Shown: positions 17,334-25,869, counted from the first letter of the stretch. The stretch: DNA of 64,000 nt from Streptomyces humi (GCF_001005085.2 NZ_LBMU02000088.1:62001-126000), one strand, 5' to 3'. Numbers and translations are program-made. Notes: a model not told the origin generated them from the sequence alone.

Positions 17334-18505
17334 GACTGTCCTTCGACGACGACGTCGAGGCCTTCCGCGCCGAGTTCGCGGCGTTCCTTGAGGCCAACCT
17401 GCCAGCCGAGGCCGAGGCCGCCGAACGCTCCCGCTCCACCGCGCACCTGCCCGCCTGGGCCAGGCGCTGGCAGCGCCGCCAGTTCGACGAGGGCTGGCTG
17501 CTGCCCGGCAACCCACCCGAGTTCGGCGGCCGCAACGCCACCGTCATCCAGCAGTACGTGCACCGCGAGGAGTTGTCCCGGCGCCGCATCTGCCACAGCT
17601 TCAACCCGCAGGGCGTCGGCATCATCGCCGCCTCCCTGCTCTCCTTCGGCACCGAGGAGCAGAAGCACCACTGGGCCGTGCCCATCCTGCGTGCCGAGAT
17701 CACCGCCGCCCTCGGCATGAGCGAGCCCGGCGCCGGCTCCGACCTCGCCTCCCTGCGCACCCGCGCCGATCTCGACGGCGACCACTTCACCGTCAACGGC
17801 CAGAAGGTCTGGACGTCCGGCGCCCACGACGCCGACGTCCTCCTCGCCTTCGTCCGCACCGACCAGGACGCCCCCAAGCACAAGGGCATCAGCGTCCTGC
17901 TCGTCCCCACCGACACCCCCGGCGTGACCCGCCGCCCCTTCGCCTCCTACACCGGCCCCGACGACAAGGACTTCAACGAGGTCTTCTTCGAGAACGTCCG
18001 GGTCCCCGCCGAGAACCTCGTCGGCCCCCTCAACCAGGGCTGGCGGGTCGCGAACGGCTCCCTCGGGCACGAGCGCACCCTGATGTGGCTGGGCGAGGCC
18101 GAACGCCTGGAGGCCGTCGTACGCGACTTCCGGCCCACCGGCGACCTGGAGAAGGACTGGTACGCCACCCTGGTCATGGACCTCCAGGCGCTCCGGCTGC
18201 TGGGTTCGGCCGCGCTCGCCCGCGCCGCCCGCGGCGAGCAGGACGTACCCGCGCTGTCCGTGCTGAAGGTCTTCGGCTCGGAGGCGGCCCAGCACGCCCT
18301 GGAACACGTCCTGGAGGCGTCCGGCCCGGACGGCCTGGCCCATCCGGCGCGCACGGCACCGTACTTCCACATGAGCTTCGACGACGACTCCGCCAGTTGG
18401 TTCAACCGCTTCGCCCGCAGCTTCGGCGGCACCATCGCCGGCGGCACGTCCGAGATCCAGCGCACGATCATCGCCGAGCGGGTGCTCGGTCTGCCCCGAC
18501 GCTGA
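17330..18505 (+). CDS. Acyl-CoA dehydrogenase, long subunit of a two-gene enzyme (pair 2)
   Basis: A 391-residue acyl-CoA dehydrogenase subunit. Visible are GMSEPGAGSDLASLRT (flavin/substrate loop), GQKVWTSGAHDAD, and the C-terminal FGGTIAGGTSEIQRTIIAER. It overlaps the previous gene by four bases and is followed, 10 bases later, by an enoyl-CoA hydratase, so successive beta-oxidation enzymes are encoded together. The insert between residues of about 320 and 360 (EASGPDGLAHPARTAPYF) is characteristic of FadE-like long subunits from steroid regulons (my recollection of the family). Confidence 0.9.
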   Translation: MRLSFDDDVEAFRAEFAAFLEANLPAEAEAAERSRSTAHLPAWARRWQRRQFDEGWLLPGNPPEFGGRNATVIQQYVHREELSRRRICHSFNPQGVGIIAASLLSFGTEEQKHHWAVPILRAEITAALGMSEPGAGSDLASLRTRADLDGDHFTVNGQKVWTSGAHDADVLLAFVRTDQDAPKHKGISVLLVPTDTPGVTRRPFASYTGPDDKDFNEVFFENVRVPAENLVGPLNQGWRVANGSLGHERTLMWLGEAERLEAVVRDFRPTGDLEKDWYATLVMDLQALRLLGSAALARAARGEQDVPALSVLKVFGSEAAQHALEHVLEASGPDGLAHPARTAPYFHMSFDDDSASWFNRFARSFGGTIAGGTSEIQRTIIAERVLGLPRR

Positions 18506-18515
18506 GGAGACGTCC

Positions 18516-19298
18516 GTGCACATCCTGTACGAGGTGAAGGACGGCATCGCCACCCTCACCCTCAACCGGCCAGAGGCCGCCAACGCCCAGAACGCCGCTC
18601 TCCTCGACGAACTCGACGCCGCCTGGACCCGGGCCGCCGAGGACGCGGAGGTGAAGGTGATCGTGGTGCGTGCCGAGGGGAAGCACTTCTCCGCCGGACA
18701 CGACCTCAAGGACCGCTGGCCCGGCCCCGACGAGATCACCCTGGAGTGGATCTACCGCGCCGAGAACCGCAGGTACCTCGAGTACACACTGCGCTGGCGC
18801 AACGTGCCGAAGCCGTCGATCGCCGCCGTGCAGGGCCGCTGCATCGCCGGCGGGCTGATGCTGTGCTGGCCCTGCGACCTGATCGTGGCCGCCGACGACG
18901 CCCAGTTCTCCGACCCGGTCGTCACCATGGGCATCGGCGGCGTCGAATACCACGGCCACACCTGGGAACTGGGCCCGCGCAAGGCCAAGGAGATCCTCTT
19001 CACCGGCCGTCCGCTGACCGCCGAGGAGGCGGAGAAGACCGGCATGGTCAACAGGGTCGTGCCACGTGCCGAGTTGGACACCGCCACTCGGGAACTCGCC
19101 GAACGCATCGCCGCGATGCCCGCCTTCGGGCTCCGCCAGGCCAAGCGCGCCGTCAACCAGACCCTGGACGTGCAGGGCTTCTACGCCGCTCTCCAGTCCG
19201 TCTTCGACATCCACCAGACCGGACACGGCAACGCGCTGAGCGTCAGCGGCTATCCGATCCTGGCGAAGCTGGACGAGATGAAGGAGAAGCTGCGCTAG
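18516..19298 (+). CDS. Enoyl-CoA hydratase (crotonase family)
   Basis: A 260-residue crotonase-fold protein. It has the oxyanion-hole segments KHFSAGHDLKDRW and QGRCIAGGLMLCWPCD and a C-terminal SGYPILAKLDEMKEKLR. It would hydrate the enoyl-CoA made by dehydrogenase pair 2. An Asp-Pro-Val in SDPVVTMGIGGVEYHGH stands near the usual catalytic glutamate sites, so activity should be tested rather than assumed. The GTG at 18516 follows GAGGAGA. Its stop overlaps the end of the convergent XRE regulator. Confidence 0.87.
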   Translation: MHILYEVKDGIATLTLNRPEAANAQNAALLDELDAAWTRAAEDAEVKVIVVRAEGKHFSAGHDLKDRWPGPDEITLEWIYRAENRRYLEYTLRWRNVPKPSIAAVQGRCIAGGLMLCWPCDLIVAADDAQFSDPVVTMGIGGVEYHGHTWELGPRKAKEILFTGRPLTAEEAEKTGMVNRVVPRAELDTATRELAERIAAMPAFGLRQAKRAVNQTLDVQGFYAALQSVFDIHQTGHGNALSVSGYPILAKLDEMKEKLR

Positions 19299-20140
19299 CG
19301 CCGCTCGGCCAGGCTCTGGGTGCCGAGCACCGAGATCAACGCCAGCTTCTCCGCGTCCTCGGTGCCGGGCTCGGCCGAGTACACGAGGATGTGCAGGTCC
19401 TGCTCCTCGATCCGGAGCTGGTCGCAGTCGAGCGTGAGCAGACCCACCTGCGGATGCTCGATGGTCTTGCGTGAGGCCTCGAGCCGGCCGACGACCCCCG
19501 CGTCCCACAGCCCCGCGAACCGCTCACTCCCGGCACGCAACTCGACGATCAGCCGTTGCAGTTGGCGGTCGCCGGGGTAACGGGCGGCCGTGGCGCGCAG
19601 CTCGGCGACCATGCCGGTCTCGAAGGCGCGCCGTTCCTCCGGGGTGTGCCGTACCCGGGTCGGCCAGTCCAGGAAGTTCCGCCACACGCCGTTGCGCTGG
19701 AAGCCCCGCAGCCGGGACGGGTCGCCCATCAGCGCCGCGTACATCGGGTTGGCCACCAGCAGGGTCATGGCCGCGTCGGAGACCGCCACCGGAGTGCCGG
19801 CCAGCCGGTCCAGCAGCCGCTGCACGCTGGGCGTGATGTACCCCGGCACCATGTCCGGACCCGGCGGCACCAGCCCCGCCAGCCCGAACAGATACCTCCG
19901 CTCGTCGCCGGAGACCCGCAGCGCCCGGGCCAGCGCCTCGACGACCTGCACGGACGGATTGACCGCCCGGCCCTGTTCGAGGCGCGTCACGTAGTCGACC
20001 GAGATGCCGGCCAGCAGCGCCAGCTCCTCGCGCCGCAGCCCGGCCGCCCGCCGCCGGTCGCCGGCCGGCAGTCCCGCCGCGTCCGGGGCGACGCGGTCCC
20101 GCCAGCGCCGCAGCGCCTGCCCCAGTTCCGTCGCCGTCAT
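19295..20140 (-). CDS. XRE-family regulator with MmyB-like ligand domain
   Basis: A 281-residue regulator. The N-terminal XRE helix-turn-helix is RREELALLAGISVDYVTRLE (about residues 34-53). A MmyB-like PAS-related domain follows, with LLVANPMYAALMGDPSRL and FETGMVAELRATAARYPGD. The start MTATELGQALRRW at 20140 is chosen because the helix-turn-helix then has the usual spacing. Such regulators are commonly divergent from a single SDR or oxidoreductase that they control, which is the arrangement here. No GAGAAT palindrome lies in its 101-base promoter region. Confidence 0.9.
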   Translation of the reverse strand: MTATELGQALRRWRDRVAPDAAGLPAGDRRRAAGLRREELALLAGISVDYVTRLEQGRAVNPSVQVVEALARALRVSGDERRYLFGLAGLVPPGPDMVPGYITPSVQRLLDRLAGTPVAVSDAAMTLLVANPMYAALMGDPSRLRGFQRNGVWRNFLDWPTRVRHTPEERRAFETGMVAELRATAARYPGDRQLQRLIVELRAGSERFAGLWDAGVVGRLEASRKTIEHPQVGLLTLDCDQLRIEEQDLHILVYSAEPGTEDAEKLALISVLGTQSLAERR

Positions 20141-20241
20141 GCCCCCAGTCAACACCGTCGGCCGTCGCCGTGCCTGGTACCGGCAGTCCCAGGAAGGAGG
20201 GTCTGCTGGCTGACCCGGCGGCCGGGGCGCAGGGTGGAGCC

Positions 20242-20949
20242 ATGACGACAACACTGATCACCGGAGCCAACAAGGGCATCGGGTACGAAACCGCCCGCCA
20301 GCTCATCGCCGCAGGTCACACCGTGTACGTGGGGGCCCGGGACGCCGAGCGTGGACGCCGGGCCGCCCAGGAGCTGGGCGCCCGGTTCGTCCTGCTCGAC
20401 GTCACCGACGACGCCTCCGTGGAGGCCGCGGCCAAGACCGTCGCGGCCGACGGCGGGCTCGACGTCCTGATCAACAACGCCGGGATCGAGAGCAGGACGC
20501 CGGACAACAGCGTGCCCACGGCAGAGACCGTCACCGCCGACCTGATGCGCAACACCTTCGAGACCAACGTCTTCGGAGTCGTCCGCGTCCTGCACGCCTT
20601 CCTGCCCCTGCTGGAGCGCTCGGCCGCGCCGGTCGTGGTCAACGTCAGCAGCGGCCTGGCCTCGCTGACGGCGCTCTCCGACCCCGACCACCCCGCCCAC
20701 TTCTACCCGGGCATCGCGTACCCGACGTCCAAGACGGCGGTCAACATGCTGACCGTGCAGTTCGCGAAGGCGTTCCCGGCCATGCGGATCAACTCCGTCG
20801 AGCCCGGCTTCACCAGGACCGACCTGAACGGCAACACCGGCACGCAGACCGTCGAGCAGGGCGCCGAGATCATCGTGCGGATGGCGCAGACCGGCCCGGA
20901 CGGACCGACCGGCGGCTACTTCGACGTCAACGGACGGCTGCCCTGGTGA
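20242..20949 (+). CDS. Short-chain dehydrogenase paired with the XRE regulator
   Basis: A 235-residue classical SDR. It has the cofactor motif TLITGANKGIGYETA, the NNAGIES segment, the serine in VNVSSGLASL and YPTSKTAVNM as YxxxK. Its relatives are usually annotated as NADP-dependent carbonyl-reductase-like enzymes. The ATG at 20242 follows GGTGGAG. It is divergent from the XRE regulator and is probably its target, not part of the CoA pathway. Its stop codon lies inside the first copy of a 32-bp tandem repeat. Confidence 0.87.
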   Translation: MTTTLITGANKGIGYETARQLIAAGHTVYVGARDAERGRRAAQELGARFVLLDVTDDASVEAAAKTVAADGGLDVLINNAGIESRTPDNSVPTAETVTADLMRNTFETNVFGVVRVLHAFLPLLERSAAPVVVNVSSGLASLTALSDPDHPAHFYPGIAYPTSKTAVNMLTVQFAKAFPAMRINSVEPGFTRTDLNGNTGTQTVEQGAEIIVRMAQTGPDGPTGGYFDVNGRLPW

Positions 20950-21109
20950 GTCACGGCCGACTGGGGCCTGTGTCCCGGTGAGCCACGGCCGGCAAGGACC
21001 TGTGCCCGGGTGAGCCACGGCCGGCAAGGACCCGCGCGCGGTGAGCCACGGCCGACCAGGACCCGCGCCCCGGTGAGCCACGGCCGGCCGAGGCGTGCGC
21101 CCCGGTGAG
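20946..21109. repeat. 32-bp tandem repeat (minisatellite), six starts
   Basis: Units beginning GTGAGYCACGGCCG start at 20946, 20978, 21010, 21041, 21073 and 21105 (period 31-32). The last unit decays after GTGAGTCA. The units are directly contiguous with no unique spacers, so this is not a CRISPR. The first unit contains the SDR stop codon. No reading frame is conserved. Confidence 0.92.
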
Positions 21110-21113
21110 TCAG

Positions 21114-21159
21114 AGCTGAACCAGCCGGGGTGCGTGCATCACAGCTGAACCAGCCGGGG
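21114..21159. repeat. Duplicated 17-bp end of the dehydrogenase gene
   Basis: AGCTGAACCAGCCGGGG occurs at 21114-21130 and again at 21143-21159. The second copy encodes the last residues (APRLVQL) of the leftward acyl-CoA dehydrogenase. The first copy lies beyond its stop codon. A short duplication at the gene end next to the minisatellite is the simplest reading. Confidence 0.85.
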
Positions 21160-21975
21160 CGCGGTGCCCTTCGCCCGTACCAGCGCCCCGGCCTCGCGCG
21201 TCAGCTCCCGCGCGCTGCCCAGGAGTCCGTCCAGGACGAGGGCCCGGCGGACGTGCCGGTGCAACGGGTGCTCGGCGGTGAACCCGATGCCGCCCAGCAC
21301 CTGCTGGCAGTGCCGGGCCGCGGTCAGTGCCGCCTGCCCGGCCGCCGCCTTGGCGAGCAGCGACCCCAGGTCGTCCCCGGCCGCCGTGAGGGCGGCTTCG
21401 GCGCCCTCCAGGGCGACCAGGGTCTCCGCGAGCCGGTGCCGTACCGCCTGGAAGGCGGCGAGTGGACGGCCGAACTGGACCCGGTCCAGCGCGTGCGTCC
21501 GGGCCAGCCCCAGCATGGCGTGGCCGGTGCCGAGCAGCCACCAGCCGACCGCCCGCCGGCCCGCCGCGACCGGTACGGACGCCGCGGTGGAGTCCGGCCG
21601 CGCCAGCAGTTCCGGAACGGGCCCCGGACCGTCGGCCGGCACCGGTCGCAGCGGCAGGTCCTCGTCGAGCGTCCGGCCCGTGGCCGCCGCGCCCCGCTCC
21701 CAGACCACCCACGAGCCGCCGCTGTACGGCAGCCGCACGGTGCCGCCGCCCGGCCGCCCGGCGGCCGTGAGCACCACGTCGTTCAGCACCGGGGCGTGCG
21801 CGCCCGTCTCGCCCAGCAGCCGGAACACCGTCGGTATCGCCACCGCCGGGAACTCGGCGAGCAGTTCGGCCCAGCCCAGTCCGGCAAGAGCGGCGTCGAG
21901 GGCGGCGCCGGAGGCCGTGCCCGTCATCGTCCTGCGCAGGGTCTGCGTGAGCAGTTCCACCTCGGCGTCGTTCAC
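21139..21975 (-). CDS. Acyl-CoA dehydrogenase, short subunit of a two-gene enzyme (pair 3)
   Basis: A 278-residue reduced acyl-CoA dehydrogenase-like protein. The recognisable part is the C-terminal domain: ALDRVQFGRPLAAFQAVRHR, LAKAAAGQAALTA and CQQVLGGIGFTAEHPLHRH. It is the short partner of the long subunit encoded immediately upstream, two bases away. The GTG at 21975 is preferred over the GTG at 21981 because it is spaced properly from GGAGGG. It is the last gene of the leftward operon that begins with the carboxymuconolactone-decarboxylase-like gene. It could only work with its partner, judging from the missing domains. Confidence 0.86.
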   Translation of the reverse strand: MNDAEVELLTQTLRRTMTGTASGAALDAALAGLGWAELLAEFPAVAIPTVFRLLGETGAHAPVLNDVVLTAAGRPGGGTVRLPYSGGSWVVWERGAAATGRTLDEDLPLRPVPADGPGPVPELLARPDSTAASVPVAAGRRAVGWWLLGTGHAMLGLARTHALDRVQFGRPLAAFQAVRHRLAETLVALEGAEAALTAAGDDLGSLLAKAAAGQAALTAARHCQQVLGGIGFTAEHPLHRHVRRALVLDGLLGSARELTREAGALVRAKGTAPRLVQL

Positions 21976-21977
21976 GG

Positions 21978-23081
21978 TCACTCCCTCCCCAGGTCCAGGA
22001 GCCGGCGGGCGATGATGTTGCGCTGGATCTCGGCGGTGCCGCCGTAGATGGTGGCCGCCTTCGCGTAGAGGTACTCCGACCGCCAGGGCGTCTCGGTCAG
22101 TTCCAGGACCCCCGGCAGCAAGTCCCTGACGGTCTCCAGGAGTTGCTGCTCGGCGGTGGCCAGCAGGACCTTGTCGACCGAGGTCTCCGGGCCGAGCCGG
22201 ACCCCGTCCGCGAGCCGGCGCTGCGTCGCGTGGGAGCGGCAGCGGACGGTGTGCAGGGCGAGGTAGGCGGCGCCGAGGGCCGCGTCGTCCGGGGTCGCGG
22301 TCTCGGCGAGCAGACGGTCGAGTCGGGTGTAGAGGTGGGCGACGCGATGCCAGAAGCAGGTGGAGCGCTCGTGCGGGAGCAGGTCCATCGCCAGGCGCCA
22401 GCCGTCGCCGGGCCGGCCCAGCATCCGGTCCGCGGGCACGGGCACGTCGTCGAAGAAGACCTCGGCGAACTCGTCGACGCCGTGCATCGTGCGCAGCGGC
22501 CGCACGGTGATGCCGGGGGTGTCCATGTCGACGAAGAACGCGGTGATGCCCTCGTGGCCCGGGGCGGTGCGGGTGAGCAGGACACAACGGGCCGCGTACT
22601 GGGCGAGGCTCGTCCACACCTTCTGGCCGTTGACCACCCAGGTGCCGTCGTCCCGCGGTGCCGCCCGGGTGGTGAGGGAGGCCAGGTCGCTGCCCGAGCC
22701 CGGCTCGGAGAAGCCCTGACACCACTGCTCCCGGCCGCTCAGCAGCAACGGGACCATGGCCGCGGCCAGTTCGGGACGGGCGTGGTCGACGAGGGTCGGG
22801 GTGAGGACCTCGACCATCGAGTAGATGCCGGGCTCCGCGAGTCCCCGGGTCGCCACCTCCTCGCCGAGCACCGCCCGCAGCACCGCCGGCCCGCCGAGGC
22901 CGCCCACCTCCCGTGGCCAGCCGTACCGCATCCAGCCCGCGTCGAACAGGGCCCGGCGCACCCGGGCCAGTTGGGCGACCTGGGCGTCGAAGGAGTGGTC
23001 GGGGCCGGGGGAGAGGTCGTTCTCGTCCAGCCAGGCCCGCAGGGCCGTGCGGAAGTCCGCCGCCGTGGTGAGGGCGCTCAT
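21978..23081 (-). CDS. Acyl-CoA dehydrogenase, long subunit of a two-gene enzyme (pair 3)
   Basis: A 367-residue acyl-CoA dehydrogenase subunit. It has CQGFSEPGSGSDLASLTT, GQKVWTSLAQYAARCVLL and a C-terminal YGGTAEIQRNIIARRLLDL. It strongly resembles the long subunit of pair 1 in layout (WCQGFSEPG, KVWTS), so the two pairs may be paralogues for successive side-chain rounds. Its ATG overlaps the stop of the SnoaL-like gene (ATGA). Confidence 0.9.
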   Translation of the reverse strand: MSALTTAADFRTALRAWLDENDLSPGPDHSFDAQVAQLARVRRALFDAGWMRYGWPREVGGLGGPAVLRAVLGEEVATRGLAEPGIYSMVEVLTPTLVDHARPELAAAMVPLLLSGREQWCQGFSEPGSGSDLASLTTRAAPRDDGTWVVNGQKVWTSLAQYAARCVLLTRTAPGHEGITAFFVDMDTPGITVRPLRTMHGVDEFAEVFFDDVPVPADRMLGRPGDGWRLAMDLLPHERSTCFWHRVAHLYTRLDRLLAETATPDDAALGAAYLALHTVRCRSHATQRRLADGVRLGPETSVDKVLLATAEQQLLETVRDLLPGVLELTETPWRSEYLYAKAATIYGGTAEIQRNIIARRLLDLGRE

Positions 23082-23527
23082 CCGGTCGGACGCTGATACG
23101 CGTGCGGGCGCCCCGAGTCGTGGGCGCCGCCGCGGCGGATGAAGGTCATCGCCCGGGTGCGCAGCCGCCAGCCCTCGGTGGTGCGCAGGTAGGTGTCGTC
23201 GTAGTAGCCGATGCGCAGGTCGTGGGTGGCGTGGTCGACGAAACACAGTGGCTGGGTGCCCGTCGCCGTGTCGCCGGACAGCTCCACGGCGGACGTACCG
23301 GTGAGGAACAGCCCCTTGGGGGCGGCCGCGACCAGCGCCGGGAACTCCGCGAGGGGGTAGGTGTCGCCGAACGCGCTGTAGGTGCCGTCCGGCGTGAAGA
23401 CGGCCAGCAGTCCGTCGATGTCGCCGCGGGTGATGGTCACCGCGTAACGGGCGAGGAGCTGCTGGATCTCCACGAGGTCGGCGGTGGTGGCGTCGGTGGT
23501 GTCGGCGGCTGTGTGGTCAGTGGCCAC
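23078..23527 (-). CDS. SnoaL/NTF2-like protein
   Basis: A 149-residue cone-shaped alpha+beta protein of the NTF2/SnoaL type: VEIQQLLARYAVTITRGDID, LLAVFTPDGTYSAFGD and WRLRTRAMTFIRRG. Members include steroid isomerases, dehydratases and lyase-like enzymes, as well as proteins of unknown function. The segments fit the isomerase/hydratase-like group, but no catalytic set can be confirmed. The GTG at 23527 is chosen over the upstream ATG because AAGGAGG lies eight bases before it. It overlaps the neighbouring genes on both sides, inside a four-gene operon. Confidence 0.78.
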   Translation of the reverse strand: MATDHTAADTTDATTADLVEIQQLLARYAVTITRGDIDGLLAVFTPDGTYSAFGDTYPLAEFPALVAAAPKGLFLTGTSAVELSGDTATGTQPLCFVDHATHDLRIGYYDDTYLRTTEGWRLRTRAMTFIRRGGAHDSGRPHAYQRPTG

Positions 23528-24089
23528 GGGCCCGCCTCCTTTCCGCACGCTCGCGCGCGTCGTGTTCGGGACGGATGCCGAAGGTGTTGAAGGCCATCGC
23601 CATGAGGGCGTAGGTCCCCACGGTGAACACCAGGTCCATCAGCTGGTGTTCGTCGAGGTGTTCGGAGAGGGCGGCCCAGGTGCGGTCCGAGACGTCGGAG
23701 CCGTCCTCCAGCTCGTCCACCGCGTCAAGTACCGCGCTCTCCAGCGGGTCGGTCGCCTTGCCCTGTCCGGCCGCCTCGACCTCCGCCTCGGTCAGGCCGG
23801 CCTGCTGGGCGGCGTAGAAGTGGTGCGTCCACTCGTACGCGCAGTCGCGGCGCCTGGCGATCCGCAGGATGACCAGCTCACGCAGCCGGTCCGGCAGCGT
23901 CGAGCCGACCAGGAGGTAGGTGCTGTACGGGAGGAAGGCGGCGGTGAGCTCCGGGTGCCGTACGAGCGTGGACATCGCGTTGCCCGCCGCCGCGGCGTTG
24001 CGCATGCTCCGGGGAAGCAGGGCGGAGAGCACCTCGCGGGCGCGGTCGTCCCACTGGTCGTCCGGCAGCGGAGGCAGGCGAGGCGGCAT
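23517..24089 (-). CDS. Carboxymuconolactone decarboxylase / AhpD-like protein
   Basis: A 190-residue all-helical protein of the carboxymuconolactone decarboxylase superfamily. The core is LRELVILRIARRRDCAYEWT followed by HHFYAAQQAGLTEAEV. The redox CxxC of AhpD is absent; only one cysteine (DCAYEW) is present. Peroxidase activity is therefore unlikely, and a decarboxylase, lactonase or unknown role is more plausible. The ATG at 24089 is preferred because GAGGGAGC precedes it. An upstream in-frame ATG at 24149 would lie within the operator. First gene of the leftward operon ending with dehydrogenase pair 3. Confidence 0.82.
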   Translation of the reverse strand: MPPRLPPLPDDQWDDRAREVLSALLPRSMRNAAAAGNAMSTLVRHPELTAAFLPYSTYLLVGSTLPDRLRELVILRIARRRDCAYEWTHHFYAAQQAGLTEAEVEAAGQGKATDPLESAVLDAVDELEDGSDVSDRTWAALSEHLDEHQLMDLVFTVGTYALMAMAFNTFGIRPEHDARERAERRRARGH

Positions 24090-24414
24090 GCGTGCTCCCT
24101 CGGACGCAGGATGCGTGAACTCGTGATCACTGGTCTCGTCGAGAATCATGTTCTCAATTCTGAGCGTCAGATTTCCATTCCCTGCGGCCCCGCGTCAACC
24201 GTCGGACGCACAGCTTGCCGAAGTCCCAGCCCGCCCCTCCGGGCCATCGCGATCGCGATGCCGCCGCGCTGACCGGGCATGATTCCTCCCGCTGTCGCGT
24301 GAATGCCTAATTCTCCTGCACGACAGGTTGCTTCTCATCTGGCGAGAAGCTACTTTCCACCGCAGGTAGAGACGTGGCCACAGGACCTGTGACACCCAGA
24401 AGAGATGGGGAGCC
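24090..24414. promoter_or_regulatory. Divergent promoter region with one operator and one everted repeat
   Basis: This 325-base gap contains no supported gene. GAGAATCATGTTCTC (24141-24155) matches the recurrent palindrome at 11 of 12 arm bases and should control the leftward carboxymuconolactone-decarboxylase-like operon. Nearer the aldehyde dehydrogenase, GCTTCTC (24330-24336) and GAGAAGC (24344-24350) form a perfect seven-base inverted repeat with a seven-base spacer. It is the same half-site turned inside out, and a lone ATTCTC lies at 24310-24315. The long rightward operon is probably regulated here. Confidence 0.7.
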
Positions 24415-25869
24415 GTGAGTCTTTTCCATGAGGACCGGCTGTTGATCGACGGGGATCTCGTACCCGCGGAGCGCAGTTTCGAGACCGTCGATCCGTCCAC
24501 CGGGAAGGTGCTGGGGACGGCATCCGAGGCCGACGCGGGCCATGTCGAGAAGGCCGTCGCCGCCGCTCGCCGGGCGTTCGACACGACCGACTGGATGCGC
24601 GACCGCGACCTTCGGCTGCGCTGCCTCCGCCAGCTCCACGCCGCGCTGCACGCGCACCGCGAGGAACTGCGCGACCTGACCATCGCCGAAGTGGGCGCGC
24701 CCCGCGCCCTCACCCACGGACCCCAGCTCGACGAACCCATCGAGCTGGTCAGGTTCTACGCGGACCTGCTGGAGCGCTACGAGTTCCGCGAAGAACTCGG
24801 CACCGTGGAGAGCCGGGGACGGCAGCACCGCCGTTGGGTGGAGAAGGAGGCCGCCGGAGTCGTCGCGGCCGTCCTGCCGTACAACTTCCCCAACCAGCTG
24901 GCCCTCGCCAAGCTCGCTCCCGCGCTCGCCGCCGGCTGCACCGTCGTCCTCAAGGGCGCCCCCGACACCCCGTGGACGACCCTCACGCTCGGCCGGCTCA
25001 TCGCCGAGGAGACCGACATCCCCGCGGGTGTCGTCAACGTCCTCACCTCGTCGGGCCCCGAAGCCGGGCAACTGCTCACCACCCACCCCGGCATCGACAT
25101 GATCAGCTTCACCGGGTCCACCCCGGTCGGCAAGTCCATCATGTCCGCCGCCTCCGCCACCCTGAAACGGGTCTTCCTGGAACTCGGCGGCAAGTCCGCG
25201 ATGATCGTGCTCGACGACGCCGACTTCGCGAACGCCGCCATGTTCGCGGCCTTCAGCATCTGCTCCCACGCCGGCCAGGGCTGCGCACTCAACTCACGCC
25301 TGCTCGTCCCGCGCGGGCGGCACGACGAGATCGTCCCCCTGGTCGCCGCCATGCTCGGCAAGGTCCGGTACGGCGACCCGGCCGACCCGGCGACCCACAT
25401 GGGCCCCCTGATCAGCGAGAAGCAGCGCACCAAGGTGCACGGCATGGTCGAACGGGCCGTCGCCGCCGGCGCCCGCCTGGTGACCGGCGGCCGGCCCGCC
25501 GACCGCGAGGGCTTCTTCTACGAGCCCACCCTGCTCACCGATGTCGACCCGGCCGCCGAGATCGCCCAGGAAGAGGTCTTCGGACCGGTGCTCGCCGTCA
25601 TCGACTACGACGACGAGGACGACGCCGTCCGGATCGCCAACGGCACGGTGTTCGGCCTGTCCGGTGCGGTGCTCGGCGCCGACGACGAGCGGGCCACCGC
25701 CGTGGCCCGGCGGATCCGCAGCGGCACCTTCAGCATCAACGGCGGCAACTACTTCGCCGCCGACGCCCCGTTCGGGGGGTTCAAGCAGTCCGGCATCGGC
25801 CGGGAGATGGGCGTCGCGGGTCTCGAGGAGTTCCTCGAGCTCAAGACCTTCGCGGTGCCGGTGCGCTGA
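24415..25869 (+). CDS. NAD(P)-dependent aldehyde dehydrogenase
   Basis: A 484-residue aldehyde dehydrogenase. The oxyanion asparagine is in PYNFPNQ near residue 160, the general-base glutamate is in LELGGKSAM near residue 260, and the nucleophilic cysteine is in AGQGCALNSR near residue 294. Cofactor-binding FTGSTPVGKSI is also present. It would oxidise an aldehyde, perhaps from P450 or alcohol dehydrogenase steps, to the acid that is then activated with CoA. The GTG at 24415 follows GGGGAG; a nearer ATG is out of frame. First gene of a 13.5-kb operon. Confidence 0.92.
   Translation: MSLFHEDRLLIDGDLVPAERSFETVDPSTGKVLGTASEADAGHVEKAVAAARRAFDTTDWMRDRDLRLRCLRQLHAALHAHREELRDLTIAEVGAPRALTHGPQLDEPIELVRFYADLLERYEFREELGTVESRGRQHRRWVEKEAAGVVAAVLPYNFPNQLALAKLAPALAAGCTVVLKGAPDTPWTTLTLGRLIAEETDIPAGVVNVLTSSGPEAGQLLTTHPGIDMISFTGSTPVGKSIMSAASATLKRVFLELGGKSAMIVLDDADFANAAMFAAFSICSHAGQGCALNSRLLVPRGRHDEIVPLVAAMLGKVRYGDPADPATHMGPLISEKQRTKVHGMVERAVAAGARLVTGGRPADREGFFYEPTLLTDVDPAAEIAQEEVFGPVLAVIDYDDEDDAVRIANGTVFGLSGAVLGADDERATAVARRIRSGTFSINGGNYFAADAPFGGFKQSGIGREMGVAGLEEFLELKTFAVPVR

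Noticed and set aside
20946..21109. Regular 32-bp repeats considered as a CRISPR array
   Set aside because: The units are contiguous, with no unique spacers and no cas genes nearby; it is a minisatellite.
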